Source of the DNA: a virus
Virus record (IMG/VR): IMGVR_UViG_3300027749_000173
Location: 1 to 47,701 of that record
Direction: 5' to 3' (one strand)
DNA: 47,701 bases
The notes under the pieces are model-generated. The model was given only the letters and a program-made list of their open reading frames with translations, was not told where the DNA came from and made no database searches. A program made the position numbers and the translations under genes. Below, piece after piece: positions 17,829 through 26,596 of the stretch (positions are counted from its first letter, which is position 1; each line of letters starts with the position of its first letter).

Positions 17829-20643
17829 CTGCGGTCAATGTATCAAGTTGTAGATATTCAGACTTACCCGCGTCAAACTTTAATGTCCGTACGACTGGTG
17901 ACGACAACTTCATACCCTTAGACATACGCTTGTTGACGGTTTCCAATAGGATTTGCTGGTCGGTCATGGTTTTAAGCAGGCTCTTGTAGTTGATCTGCTG
18001 TTTAACGCAGAACTCTTTGAACTGCTTTGCAGCTACATATAGATGTTTGGTATCTGGCTCGTAGCGTATTAGTAACTCTCCACGCGGTTCCATACCCGGC
18101 ATTGCCTGCATGTTTGTCCGTGCATCAACTTCACCGTTAACCACCAATGTGTTCATTGCTAAGTGAGCGTTCACAAACTCGCCAAGGGCTGTAACTGGAG
18201 AATCTGTCGGTGGCTTAACGTCAAGGCGCATCTCAGACAACATGCTTTTCATCCACTTATAGATTTCTTTCATGTCATAGTTATGCAGACCAAGTTCTTT
18301 GGCTATTAAACCGCCAGTAATGATGGTGGCGCATACGGCTGACCAAAAACGTTCGCGTGATGTGAACTGGACTTCTTTGTCAATCTTGGCTTGAATCTGT
18401 TTATATGTATTCTTGGCTTCTTCAAGGTTGTTAACTAACCAAGTAATGTAGATTTCCCCTGCGTGGCCGTAGTTCTCGTTGAGTTGATGGTCAAACATCT
18501 CCTTGCCGTAAGCCATACCAATCACGTCGTTAGGCTCAATCTTGTACTCTAGTAGACGCACTGACTCACCATCCGGAGCGTTCTTTAACATCAGTAGCTT
18601 TTCATGGAAGCTGGCGTTAGCCGATGCCAGAGTCATGTTCTGCCAAGAAGTATTGTTAACGCGCAGTGCATTCTCTGAACCTTTAACTCGGTGTTTGCCT
18701 CGACCTTGACTGATGCCGTATGCCAAGTCGGAAAACTCCTTGGGTAGCATGTTGGTAATCTCGTCAATCGTGTTGGGCAGGTTGTTCATCACACCCAGTT
18801 GTTGCATCTTGGCGTTGAGCGTATCTTTCTCAATCGCCATCATTTCGTACGGCATTCCGTACACGCTGTTGCACATGCGCAGAATCGTTGATTTTCCTGA
18901 TCCAGCCTGCTCGTAGATTACGTTAATGATTGCACCCTTTAAGCCAGTGAACTTGAACAATGGGGCACCGAATGCCGTAAGAGCGGCAAACGCATGGGGC
19001 TCCATGCCCGGTTTTGCATACAGATTAAATACTTCTTTCCACTTCTCCATGTCGCCTTTGGTGTGAATCTTTTCTGCGAAGAAGTCTGTTGTTGATGACG
19101 GCGGGCTATAGAACGTCCCGTCTTTGGTGATCTCTTTGTCACCCATAATAAATTTGCTGTCTCCATCTACCCATCCGAATTGTGTTCTCATTAGCTCTGC
19201 TTTCTTTGTGTACTGTAAGTTTTTGACTGATGTAACGACATACGTAGCAAGGTTTTCATACTGCTTGTGGTGTGCCATCACTCCCTGTTGTGCAAGATGC
19301 TTGCGCAGCTCGTCTTTAGAAGATATAGCTGCTGTCGTAATAGCAAACTCTTTCATACCGTCGTGCGGTAGGTGATGCCTAAACAGCGCCATCTCTCCTA
19401 ACTCTTTGTCCCGCATCCGCTTAATCACATACAGATCATGTTCATAGACTAGCTTTGGCTCGCCCTCTTCATCATCTTGTTGTGGTCTGACGTAGATGCC
19501 ACCTTTTTTCCCACGAAAAAATGGGAATGGGTACTCAGGTATTTGGTGCTTGACTACACCTTGTTTGGTTTCAACTTCAACTTCGTTATCTTCTTCGGTG
19601 GCTTGCTCAATCTCCACACCTAAAACAATAGGTGACTTGAACTTACCTCGGTGTGGGCAACCCTCACAACCTCCGGGATTTCGCTCCTCAAATGTGTCGC
19701 AGTGGTGTGGCCCACCGTTCTTTCTTATATTCTTTAGTTTCTGGTTAACCTCTGCGGGGTCATACTCGGGATGCTTCTCTGACATTTTGTGGGCGGCTTT
19801 GTCTCCATCTACGCAGAAAGCGGGAATAGATAACGCAGACATCCACAGTGGTTCGCTAAGTTCTTCTTGATTCTCATAGCAGTAATTGAGTTGGGCGCAA
19901 CCCTTCTCGCCTAGCATCATGATTGTCTTGAACTTCTTAACCTTGTTACCCAGTAATGCTTCCATCATTGGGCTCATCGCTCTCGGTACAAAGTCAGGCT
20001 GTTCTTGCTCAGGCGCATCTGCACCGAGTAATTCTTTGTAGGCTTCGTACGATAGAGGCTTCGTGTGCTCGTTCCAAACTGTGACGGATTTAGGGTCATC
20101 TTTGTTCTTGAAATTAGCCGAGTGCATCGGGCGCAAGATACGTGAGGCTTCGAAGACGTGTGGGTCAACGATTAGTCCATGCTCTTTACACAATGCTTTT
20201 AGTCGCTTAGCTAACGGCGTCCACTCTTGACGAGTAACCGTGCGGTCGAGCAACCAGTAGGCGTGAATTCCGTTGCCAGAGTTCACCAGTATGGGTCTAT
20301 GCAGTCCAGCGGTTTTGCAAAACTTTTGTAATTCTGCTAGTCCAGTCTGTTGATCTAGATAGCCCTCAATAATCCCTTTGGAGTTAGGTACGCCCTTGGT
20401 GGGGCCGCAATCAATATCCATCCACAATGCGCGGAAGTATTGAGCGTTACCGTGAGTCCTGTCGTTCGCTGGTCCAAATTTAGCGCATCCGAAAAACGCG
20501 TCAATCTTCTTACCTACAAACTCTTGAATTATTTCTTCAGCTTCTTCTCTAGTATCTACAAATCTTTGATCTGGAAACGTGCCACCCCCGAATACACAGT
20601 ACCGTCCCTCCGTTGGGAGCACTGCATTGAGTAGGTCAAACAT
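17797..20643 (-). CDS. Primase-helicase: AEP primase N-terminus plus DUF927-like SF3/AAA+ helicase
   Basis: A 948-residue replication protein that should prime and unwind phage DNA. The N-terminal archaeo-eukaryotic primase fold has Asp76 and Asp78 in 'LWMDIDCG' (metal binding) and the 'SGNGIH' motif at 122-127. A cysteine cluster (C316, C326, C329 with H331) resembles a primase zinc knuckle. The C-terminal ATPase has Walker A 'EQAGSGKST' at 578-586 and Walker B 'NTIDE' ending at Asp627-Glu628, with a DUF927-like region before it. The start overlaps the stop of the HTH gene by 1 nt (TAATG). This is probably the only replicative helicase in the window besides the SNF2-type protein. Confidence 0.85.
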   Translation of the reverse strand: MFDLLNAVLPTEGRYCVFGGGTFPDQRFVDTREEAEEIIQEFVGKKIDAFFGCAKFGPANDRTHGNAQYFRALWMDIDCGPTKGVPNSKGIIEGYLDQQTGLAELQKFCKTAGLHRPILVNSGNGIHAYWLLDRTVTRQEWTPLAKRLKALCKEHGLIVDPHVFEASRILRPMHSANFKNKDDPKSVTVWNEHTKPLSYEAYKELLGADAPEQEQPDFVPRAMSPMMEALLGNKVKKFKTIMMLGEKGCAQLNYCYENQEELSEPLWMSALSIPAFCVDGDKAAHKMSEKHPEYDPAEVNQKLKNIRKNGGPHHCDTFEERNPGGCEGCPHRGKFKSPIVLGVEIEQATEEDNEVEVETKQGVVKHQIPEYPFPFFRGKKGGIYVRPQQDDEEGEPKLVYEHDLYVIKRMRDKELGEMALFRHHLPHDGMKEFAITTAAISSKDELRKHLAQQGVMAHHKQYENLATYVVTSVKNLQYTKKAELMRTQFGWVDGDSKFIMGDKEITKDGTFYSPPSSTTDFFAEKIHTKGDMEKWKEVFNLYAKPGMEPHAFAALTAFGAPLFKFTGLKGAIINVIYEQAGSGKSTILRMCNSVYGMPYEMMAIEKDTLNAKMQQLGVMNNLPNTIDEITNMLPKEFSDLAYGISQGRGKHRVKGSENALRVNNTSWQNMTLASANASFHEKLLMLKNAPDGESVRLLEYKIEPNDVIGMAYGKEMFDHQLNENYGHAGEIYITWLVNNLEEAKNTYKQIQAKIDKEVQFTSRERFWSAVCATIITGGLIAKELGLHNYDMKEIYKWMKSMLSEMRLDVKPPTDSPVTALGEFVNAHLAMNTLVVNGEVDARTNMQAMPGMEPRGELLIRYEPDTKHLYVAAKQFKEFCVKQQINYKSLLKTMTDQQILLETVNKRMSKGMKLSSPVVRTLKFDAGKSEYLQLDTLTADANRDSVVSD

Positions 20644-20876
20644 TATTGGTGCTTCAAAATCGTGATGTATTCTTTGATGGGCTCAACCATTCGACTGTTT
20701 GGAATTACCCGCCCTTCGAACCAGTTGTAAACCGTCTGACGACTGACGTCGAATCTCTCCGCAATAGAAGAAACGCTAACGCCAGTCTTTATACAAATAC
20801 GTCCCAAAGCTACACCTATATGTTTTCCGTCAGCGGATTTATTCGCCAACATCAAATTTAAGCTGTAGCCTGACAC
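20643..20876 (-). CDS. Small HTH DNA-binding protein (77 aa)
   Basis: A helix-turn-helix of the Cro/XRE type is visible at about residues 34-54 (VSVSSIAERFDVSRQTVYNW), followed by a short tail. It is the right size for a phage Cro-like regulator or a replication accessory protein. It lies between the SSB-like gene (2 nt gap) and the primase (1 nt overlap), so it is expressed with the replication proteins. It is one of two candidates for the protein that binds the repeated TAACAATGTTA palindromes; nothing in the sequence proves this. Confidence 0.75.
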   Translation of the reverse strand: MSGYSLNLMLANKSADGKHIGVALGRICIKTGVSVSSIAERFDVSRQTVYNWFEGRVIPNSRMVEPIKEYITILKHQ

Positions 20877-20878
20877 GC

Positions 20879-21790
20879 TTATTCCTCGTCAGTCCAAGCG
20901 GCAACTACAGAGTCCAAACTTTTCTTGACTGTAGGTGCGGGTGCTTCGGCTTTCTTAGACTCGCGCTTCTTTGGTTCCTCGACTGCATCGTCATCAGTCA
21001 CAGGAATTGCTTTGACCACGGGTTTAGGAGCAGGTGCTTCTAACTTAGGTCTGCCAGCAACGTCGGCTTGGTATGGTGTCATAACTACCATCTTCTGCAC
21101 TTCGGGCTTGGCCGCAACTTTGCTAGTCACTGCGTACTCACCCTTGTTGATGAAGCGAGTCGGCGTGAACAGAATAGACTGGTTGTCGTTGTCTTCGTTG
21201 AAGCTCAACTGTGTAACGACGTAGTCCAAGCTCTTGCCGTTGTTAGCCAAATACTTGGTGTAGCTCTCGAATGGGTGGGTGTTGTCGCCAACGCTTTCAC
21301 CAAACAAAGATTTAGATGCCAAGTTCATTTGATAAACCTCACCCTCGAGTGAAGAACCAAAGTCCTCTTCTAACACTACGGCAATACGACGTGAGTAACG
21401 GCAAGCCTTAGAGTTACCTTGGCCTGAGCCCTTGATGTTTTGTTGGCATGAATCGCAACGCTCTGCTTGTGGACTCGCTGAACTTTCATCAGGTGACTGA
21501 CCATTGTTTGAGAAACAGTCTGGTGCAGATGGCTCTACCTCGGGTGTCCACTGCTTAGCGTAGAAGATACGACCAACTTTAGGAGATGCACTCACAACGA
21601 TAACATTAAGGTTACCCTTGACCTTGCCCATCTCTTCACCACCAACCGTCTTACGGAAGATTCCGTTCTTCGGTACGATGCGCTTGACGCCAGCGGTTTT
21701 ACGGCCAGCTAATTGTTTTGTAAGCTCGCTGACTCCTGCTGTTTGCAAAAAGTCTGGGAGGTCTTGGTTTAAAAGTGTTAAGTCACTCAT
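20879..21790 (-). CDS. Probable single-stranded-DNA-binding protein with a Cys4 zinc site
   Basis: 303 residues. A beta-rich core (about 60-230) contains four cysteines in a C92 ... C112-x2-C115 ... C130 arrangement that could hold zinc. It is followed by a Pro/Ala/Lys-rich disordered tail and an acidic C-terminus (AAWTDEE), as found on SSB and T7 gp2.5, which use such tails to recruit replication proteins. Its position directly upstream of the HTH and primase-helicase genes supports an SSB role, which is inference because I see no clear OB-fold signature. It follows the 145-aa gene by 1 nt. Confidence 0.5.
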   Translation of the reverse strand: MSDLTLLNQDLPDFLQTAGVSELTKQLAGRKTAGVKRIVPKNGIFRKTVGGEEMGKVKGNLNVIVVSASPKVGRIFYAKQWTPEVEPSAPDCFSNNGQSPDESSASPQAERCDSCQQNIKGSGQGNSKACRYSRRIAVVLEEDFGSSLEGEVYQMNLASKSLFGESVGDNTHPFESYTKYLANNGKSLDYVVTQLSFNEDNDNQSILFTPTRFINKGEYAVTSKVAAKPEVQKMVVMTPYQADVAGRPKLEAPAPKPVVKAIPVTDDDAVEEPKKRESKKAEAPAPTVKKSLDSVVAAWTDEE

Positions 21791-21791
21791 C

Positions 21792-22229
21792 TCATTTTTC
21801 CTTTGAACGTCTAACTACCACGGTAAATTCGTTTTCGACATTAAGTCCTTTCGGGTAAATGTCTGGATTCTCTGCAAGAAACTCTTTCATGTGTGTCTGA
21901 TGAAGTCTCTTCTCTAACAGGCCATAGTCGCCAACTTCTTCAATGAAGGCGTACATAGAATCCCAATCGTTAGTCCAGTACCGTGACTTAACTGTACGAA
22001 CGATCGTGCCATGTGGGGTGCGTATGCTATCAGCGCCTTGCTCTTTGCAAGTGTCTAGCATCTGTTGTTCGAGCACTTCGAGTTGTTCTTCTAACTCTGC
22101 GTGGTCGGCTTTGTATTTTGCGGTGAGGTTGTCACGCGCATCACGAATCTTTATGTAGATCATCGTAAGTTTGTCTAGGGATATGTCGGGTCGGACGGGG
22201 GTGACTTCGTCCTGAACTTCTGCGTCCAT
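21792..22229 (-). CDS. Conserved phage protein with N-terminal coiled coil (145 aa)
   Basis: I chose the ATG at 22229 (MDAEVQ...) because GGAGC stands 5-6 nt before it; the in-frame ATG at 22241 has no ribosome site. Residues about 20-65 form a coiled coil (KADHAELEEQLEVLEQQML). The C-terminal part has 'IRTPHGTIVRTVKSRYWTND', 'WDSMYAFI' and 'LLEKRLHQTHMKEFL', a pattern common in phage genes next to SSB or recombination genes, where it has no assigned function. It is the first gene of the operon driven by the promoter at 22259-22286. Confidence 0.75.
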   Translation of the reverse strand: MDAEVQDEVTPVRPDISLDKLTMIYIKIRDARDNLTAKYKADHAELEEQLEVLEQQMLDTCKEQGADSIRTPHGTIVRTVKSRYWTNDWDSMYAFIEEVGDYGLLEKRLHQTHMKEFLAENPDIYPKGLNVENEFTVVVRRSKEK

Positions 22230-22258
22230 CGTTAGCTCCATTTTGTTTTTGGTTGGTC

Positions 22259-22286
22259 AGTATATCACAACATTTGACATTGTCAA
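22259..22286 (-). promoter_or_regulatory. Sigma70-type promoter for the SSB/primase operon, -35 inside a palindrome
   Basis: On the minus strand TTGACA (22286-22281) is followed by a 16-nt spacer and TATACT (22264-22259). The -35 box lies within a palindrome TTGACAATGTCAA (22274-22286) that shares its ACAATGT core with the TAACAATGTTA repeats, so a repressor could bind over it. The box also contains the TGA stop of the SNF2 gene. Transcription would begin near 22252, giving a leader of about 23 nt. Confidence 0.75.
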
Positions 22287-23671
22287 GTACTTTCAGAAAT
22301 AATTTCTTGTTTGTACAGGTCAATGATCTCGCTGTGGTTTGCTACGTTACCCCGTAGTAGGGAATACATCCTTCGCTCAACTTGACTACCACTGAGGTGG
22401 ACGATAGTCATTGCATTAACTTGACCGGGTCTGTCAATGCGAGCGTTGGCTTGGAGGTATGTTTCTACACTAGTACACGGAGCGTACCAGATGATTGTGT
22501 CGGCGGCAGTTAGGGTTAGTCCGTGAGATGCGGCCTGAGGCTGGATGATTAGAACCTTTGGTTGCGAGTTGTTTTGGAAGTGCGTAACTATGTCGGAACG
22601 TCTATTGACAGAGACATTCCCATTGATAATTTCATTGGTTATGCCGTGCTTAGTTAGATACTTTTGTAGCAATTCAATCGTATGCGTAAAGGGTACGAAC
22701 ACCAATACTTTATTGCTAGTCTCATCTATAACCTCATGCACCACCTTGAGTCGGCTTGATACATCAAACTCTAAGACTTCACCCGTGTCGGTATAGACCG
22801 CGCCGCCTGAGATTTGTAATAGCTTGTTGATTTTTACGGCAGCATTGACTGCGGAGATTTCTTCCCCGTCGGCCTCAATCAGCATCTCTTGCTTTAGCTT
22901 TTTGTAATACACCAACTGTTGCGGGGTTAGTGGGGCATCACGGTCAATGAATGTCACAGGCGGTAGGTCTAGGCAATCCTTCTTCTCAAACCTGATCGCG
23001 GGTTGTAGAGCTTTATGCACGATTTGCTTAGCCACGGGGCGTGGTATCCACCGATACTCGCTAACCTTCTCCATAACTAAATCTTTAAACTGCGATACAA
23101 ATATAGGCACAGCCGTTGGGTTGACTAGCTTTGCCAATCCGAAAGCATCCACAGGAGATTGAGCCGCTGGTGTTCCGGTCAACATCCATAAACCCTTGAC
23201 GACTTTCATTACGTCACGCAGGTCTTTCCACCGCACAGTCTTATTGTTCTTGTAGGCTGACGCCTCGTCTACGACAACTAAGTCAAAGCCACCATCCATA
23301 ACTTCTTTTTTAACTATGCCTACACCGTCGAAGTTGATGATGACGAACTCGTTGCCCGCATTAACAATCTCTTTACGCTTTTTGGCTGAGCCATAAGCAA
23401 TCGACACGGTGCGATGAATGGCAAACTTGAACAAGTCTTGTTGCCATGCGGACTTCATGATTGACAGCGGGCAAATCACTAACACTCGCTTCACTAACCC
23501 TAACTGCATGAGGTAATCAACTGCCCATATAACTGATGCCGTTTTACCTGTGCCCTGCTCGTTGAAGCAGAACGCTTTGCGGTTATTAACTAAAAACTCT
23601 GATGTTGTCTTCTGATGATCGAACGGGGTGAACCCGTGAGGACGGGGCCACTCATACTCTGATAATTTCAT
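22283..23671 (-). CDS. SNF2-family DNA helicase/translocase
   Basis: A 462-residue superfamily 2 ATPase. Motif I is 'NEQGTGKT' (37-44), motif II is DEAS (135-138) in place of DEAH, motif III is TGTP (165-168) and motif VI is 'QANARIDRPGQ'. These are diagnostic of the SWI2/SNF2 group that many phages carry in replication modules, usually without accessory domains, as here. Likely roles are replication-fork remodelling or recombination. It is the last gene of the polymerase/nuclease operon and overlaps the HNH-like gene upstream by 4 nt (ATGA). Confidence 0.92.
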   Translation of the reverse strand: MKLSEYEWPRPHGFTPFDHQKTTSEFLVNNRKAFCFNEQGTGKTASVIWAVDYLMQLGLVKRVLVICPLSIMKSAWQQDLFKFAIHRTVSIAYGSAKKRKEIVNAGNEFVIINFDGVGIVKKEVMDGGFDLVVVDEASAYKNNKTVRWKDLRDVMKVVKGLWMLTGTPAAQSPVDAFGLAKLVNPTAVPIFVSQFKDLVMEKVSEYRWIPRPVAKQIVHKALQPAIRFEKKDCLDLPPVTFIDRDAPLTPQQLVYYKKLKQEMLIEADGEEISAVNAAVKINKLLQISGGAVYTDTGEVLEFDVSSRLKVVHEVIDETSNKVLVFVPFTHTIELLQKYLTKHGITNEIINGNVSVNRRSDIVTHFQNNSQPKVLIIQPQAASHGLTLTAADTIIWYAPCTSVETYLQANARIDRPGQVNAMTIVHLSGSQVERRMYSLLRGNVANHSEIIDLYKQEIISEST

Positions 23672-23982
23672 TTTTTCTTTCGCTCTCTCGTGCTTACTTC
23701 TGATACAACTTTGTGGTTTGACCCACGCTTGAATGAGCGGTTAACAGATGCGCTCTCTAAGCGCACACCGTTTTTGTTTGACCCACCTTTTGATAGTGCC
23801 ATACGATGCGCGACATCTTTACCTTCTCTAACATCTGCACGACCATCTTTATCACGGTCAGGGTTCTTCTTGTCAATGTTTTCTCTAGCACGCTGACGCT
23901 CTAAGCGTTCGTCGGATTCGCCTCGAGCAACTTGTTGTTGGTATTCTTTTTTATATGGACGGGGTTTGTTCACGTATGGCAT
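23668..23982 (-). CDS. Basic HNH-like protein (104 aa)
   Basis: The start is placed at 23982 (MPYVNK...), which has AGGA 8 nt upstream and leaves a 2-nt gap to the preceding gene; a longer frame reaching 24054 would run into that gene. The C-terminal half reads 'GRADVREGKDVAHRMALSKGG' (split) then 'ASVNRSF', which resembles the D-x-x-H ... N-R core of degenerate HNH nuclease domains (Asp56, His59, Asn81). The N-terminal half is a strongly basic helix. I cannot tell whether it is an active endonuclease or only a DNA-binding remnant. Its place between a PD-(D/E)XK nuclease and a SNF2 helicase fits DNA processing. Confidence 0.6.
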   Translation of the reverse strand: MPYVNKPRPYKKEYQQQVARGESDERLERQRARENIDKKNPDRDKDGRADVREGKDVAHRMALSKGGSNKNGVRLESASVNRSFKRGSNHKVVSEVSTRERKKK

Positions 23983-23984
23983 GG

Positions 23985-24647
23985 TTAGTTCCTGTTGTAT
24001 TCGCATGATTTCACTGCACAGAACTTGCACAGCGGGCCTTGTATGGGGTTCCATACTCCATTGTCCAACGCCGCCTCAATTCTTGCAACGTCTCGTGCTG
24101 GTTTCTCTATGTACTTATCTAGCATCTCTCTGTGGTGCTCGGCACGAACGAACTCTTTAGATACGGTGAAGATCAAAGCAGACTTCACTCGCCCGATCTC
24201 CGGAAACTTGGCGAAAAGCCCACAGGCCACCAAATCCAATTGCTTTACGTCCGCATATCTCGCACTCTTGCTTGTCTTGTAGTCCGCTGAGTGCGCTAGA
24301 CCCTTCTTCCGATTGATAACTACCAAGTCGGCTATCCCATGCCACCAAACATTCGGTGCATTGAATTCGCAAGACTCCAAGTTCTTGGTCAGTCCCAGTT
24401 TCACTTCGCATAACTTCTCTCCTTCAATTCTGTTGAGGGCATCCAGTGTGTCCTTCATATACTCGAACGCGGGCGGTATAGGTTTACCGTCCTTGATGTA
24501 TTCCTCTGCCACAGTATGTGCAGTTTTGCCGTACAACGTAGCTGTTGTGTCAGGCTCAACAATGTCTTTAAGTATCTTGGTGTGGTGATACTTGCGCGGG
24601 CACTGCTGAAATGTCTTTAAGCTACTGAACGACCAAACAATATTCAT
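23985..24647 (-). CDS. PD-(D/E)XK exonuclease, RecB/Cas4-like with four-cysteine Fe-S signature
   Basis: 220 residues. The nuclease core is clear: His44 and Glu48/Glu49 (GKTAHTVAEEY), Asp107 (HGIADLVV), Asp122 and Lys124 (ADYKTSK) and Gln136 (KQLDLVA). One cysteine near the N-terminus (Cys16, QQCPRKY) and three at the C-terminus (Cys207, Cys210, Cys215) match the Fe-S staple of Cas4/AddB-type nucleases. It probably resects or trims phage or host DNA together with the SNF2 helicase and polymerase. Its ATG overlaps the TGA of the preceding 59-codon gene by 4 nt. Confidence 0.85.
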   Translation of the reverse strand: MNIVWSFSSLKTFQQCPRKYHHTKILKDIVEPDTTATLYGKTAHTVAEEYIKDGKPIPPAFEYMKDTLDALNRIEGEKLCEVKLGLTKNLESCEFNAPNVWWHGIADLVVINRKKGLAHSADYKTSKSARYADVKQLDLVACGLFAKFPEIGRVKSALIFTVSKEFVRAEHHREMLDKYIEKPARDVARIEAALDNGVWNPIQGPLCKFCAVKSCEYNRN

Positions 24648-24823
24648 CTTTTATCCTTGTATCTATCCCACAACTCTAACGCTAACTTGCGCCATAGGGC
24701 TCGAGCTTCTTTGTGTTCAGCACATCTTGGGCAGTCATGTGGCTCGTACATAGCACGCACCATCTCTTGCTTTACTTTACTTCTACGCTCAATCTCGTTG
24801 AAGGCTTCGTCTTCGGGTGTCAT
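24644..24823 (-). CDS. Small CxxC protein (59 aa)
   Basis: A short gene with a strong ribosome site (AGGAG, 6 nt before the ATG at 24823). Both ends overlap neighbours by 4 nt (ATGA at 24820-24823 and 24644-24647), which is convincing evidence that it is translated. The protein is charged and helical, with 'HDCPRCAEHKEAR' around residues 29-41: one CxxC plus His, possibly a minimal zinc site. The tail is 'LWDRYKDKR'. No family recognised. Confidence 0.75.
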   Translation of the reverse strand: MTPEDEAFNEIERRSKVKQEMVRAMYEPHDCPRCAEHKEARALWRKLALELWDRYKDKR

Positions 24824-25524
24824 CGATTGCTCCTAAAAAATAAATCAATACGTGACTTAGCCATGTCGTACAGCACAGGAAGCGTTATGCTCTTCAACCT
24901 TTTCTTTACCGAAACACATGAATTAACCATGTGTTGCACATCCTTGCTAAACGCAACGCGCTCTAACTCAACGCGGTCTTGGCATTTAAACCTAACAAAG
25001 TACAAAGGGTCACCTCGGGTTATTGTTATCGGTTTCCTGTAGTCTTTGGGCACGAAAGAAAAATCAACAGGGCGAATCCATTTACCAATATCAAAAGATG
25101 CGGGTAGAAGATGTGTATTTTCTATGGAGGGTGAATTCAACAAGAAGACAGGTAATACTTCCATCTCCAAAGATTCTTTTGCGTAGAACAAATAAGTTGG
25201 GGGTAGCCCTACTGTTTTATCTTCTCTGATATGGCTAAATGCTTCGTAATAAGTTTGGTCCCATCCGTAACCAGTAAGAGTAATACTAGCTGAACCATCT
25301 TTGTTTTCACCGATATCAATTACTCCACTCATAGGGGCAGTGATAACAAATGTATTTCTGTAAAACGCTTGTGTAGCGGGGCACTGCAAAAACACATGGT
25401 CTTTGTATGCCGTGGCTATTTCTTTGGCTAGAGACTTTGGTTCACCAAACAAAATATCTGCTTCAAACAACTCTTCTCCTTCTTTGCTTTGAGTTGTTGT
25501 TGGAGTCCAATAAACAGTAGTCAT
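24820..25524 (-). CDS. Conserved phage protein of unknown function (234 aa)
   Basis: A soluble, mixed alpha/beta protein. The motif 'FLQCPATQAFYRNTFVITAP' at about 50-69 resembles the 'CPA...kNtfvi..P' pattern I recall from uncharacterised genes in marine and freshwater phages. A 'RGDPLYFVRF' motif lies near 170 and the C-terminus is basic. No catalytic signature is visible. It sits in the polymerase operon, with 4-nt overlaps to both neighbours. A structural or regulatory role in replication cannot be ruled out. Confidence 0.65.
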   Translation of the reverse strand: MTTVYWTPTTTQSKEGEELFEADILFGEPKSLAKEIATAYKDHVFLQCPATQAFYRNTFVITAPMSGVIDIGENKDGSASITLTGYGWDQTYYEAFSHIREDKTVGLPPTYLFYAKESLEMEVLPVFLLNSPSIENTHLLPASFDIGKWIRPVDFSFVPKDYRKPITITRGDPLYFVRFKCQDRVELERVAFSKDVQHMVNSCVSVKKRLKSITLPVLYDMAKSRIDLFFRSNR

Positions 25525-25703
25525 GTGTTCTTATCCTTTAATTTGGCTTCAACTTCAAGAATCAAATCCCAACTACCTAATTTCATTTCTGAAAGTTCTA
25601 TCATTTCTCCGTTTGACAACCCAACCCAAGGCTTCTTGTAGTCTTGGATGTCATCATCTTCTTCTGCTTTTAATTCGTACTCTATTTCTATGCGACTAGT
25701 CAT
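25521..25703 (-). CDS. Small acidic protein (60 aa)
   Basis: A 60-residue acidic protein with 'EEDDDIQDYKKPWVGLSNGEM' (split) in the centre and an amphipathic helix at the end. Both ends overlap neighbours by 4 nt. I recognise no family. Small acidic phage proteins sometimes mimic DNA or bind host enzymes, but nothing here shows that. Confidence 0.6.
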   Translation of the reverse strand: MTSRIEIEYELKAEEDDDIQDYKKPWVGLSNGEMIELSEMKLGSWDLILEVEAKLKDKNT

Positions 25704-26017
25704 GCTTGTCCCCTTGCTCTGATTGCTTTGGCGTATCCATCAAGTATTGTTGCTGTGTAATTTTGAAGCCATACATCGCTTTTAAGTCCGCTCAAATCTG
25801 TTAACTCAAACAACTTTGCACACGCCTCACGCTCAAGAGCAACTGCTACATCAACTGCTTTCTCAGCCGCTTTCATTGCGGCATCAGTTAATCGCTCACG
25901 CTCTTTCTCTGCTACCAGTTTGGCAAAAGTTTCAAGTTCTTTTTTATGAAAGTCAATTACAGGACCACGAATACCCACTTGTTTAGCCATCTCAATGATT
26001 TCATCTTCTTTAGTCAT
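25700..26017 (-). CDS. Helical phage protein (105 aa)
   Basis: The start is placed at 26017 (MTKEDEIIEM...), with GGAG 9 nt upstream, rather than at 26047, which lies well inside the upstream 55-codon gene and has no ribosome site. The protein is a Lys/Glu/Ala-rich helix ('KLVAEKERERLTDAAMKAAE' region) followed by 'REACAKLFE' and a short C-terminal helix. Similar small coiled-coil genes are very common in phage early regions without a known function. It overlaps the upstream gene by 8 nt. Confidence 0.7.
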   Translation of the reverse strand: MTKEDEIIEMAKQVGIRGPVIDFHKKELETFAKLVAEKERERLTDAAMKAAEKAVDVAVALEREACAKLFELTDLSGLKSDVWLQNYTATILDGYAKAIRARGQA

Positions 26018-26177
26018 CTTCTGTTTCTCCCCACATTGCTTCGTCAATTAACTGACGCTTTACTAACTCTAATACGCCAATCACAGTAGATGTGTATAGC
26101 GTCTCGTCATACTTGTGTAGCACTTCTAGCAGTTCCTCTGCCAAACCACCCGCAATTTGTCCTTGGTTAAGAATCAT
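26010..26177 (-). CDS. Small helical protein (55 aa)
   Basis: A 55-codon gene read from the ribosome site GGAGGG, 6 nt before ATG 26177. It is two helices with a charged end (MWGETEDD). Its TAA overlaps the start of the next gene by 8 nt and it begins 2 nt after the stop of the zinc-ribbon gene. These tight junctions make it very likely a real gene; function unknown. Confidence 0.7.
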   Translation of the reverse strand: MILNQGQIAGGLAEELLEVLHKYDETLYTSTVIGVLELVKRQLIDEAMWGETEDD

Positions 26178-26179
26178 GT

Positions 26180-26596
26180 TTACCCTCCGTGCGCTACTGC
26201 GCTATCTGCGTAGTCGGCTTTCTTCTGATACTTCGGCTCGTGTACCGACAAGAAGAAACATGTGTCACCTTCAAATCGTACTGTGTCGCCACGATAAGTC
26301 CATGCCCACTTTGGTATCCCTATACCTTGCGTAATAAATGCAAAGCCCTTAGCAGTTAGTGTCCACTCACCATCTACCCTAGTTCTACTAGCCAAACCCC
26401 AGTAGCGTAGCTTTTGAAAGTTAGTCCATTGTGTTCTTGTGATACGCAAAGCACGCAAACTAACAGGGCCACCGCCCGCAGAGAATAGTTCGTACAACCC
26501 ATGCGCCAAACCTTTGTTGAACACATGCCGATACTCAACCATCTTCGCGTCGCAATGAGGGCAACGCTTCTTAACACTCGCCGTAGCTTTTTCCAT
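26180..26596 (-). CDS. Zinc-ribbon plus winged-helix-like protein (138 aa)
   Basis: The start is placed at ATG 26596 (MEKATAS...), with GAGG 7 nt upstream inside the polymerase gene; the frame also opens at a GTG four codons earlier. Cys12-x2-Cys15 (RCPHCDAKMVEY) forms half of a zinc ribbon. The central part (about 35-90) has a winged-helix character ('LRALRITRTQWTNFQKLRYW', then 'WTLTAKGFAFI'). It could be a small transcription regulator. It overlaps the polymerase 3' end by 26 nt. Confidence 0.65.
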   Translation of the reverse strand: MEKATASVKKRCPHCDAKMVEYRHVFNKGLAHGLYELFSAGGGPVSLRALRITRTQWTNFQKLRYWGLASRTRVDGEWTLTAKGFAFITQGIGIPKWAWTYRGDTVRFEGDTCFFLSVHEPKYQKKADYADSAVAHGG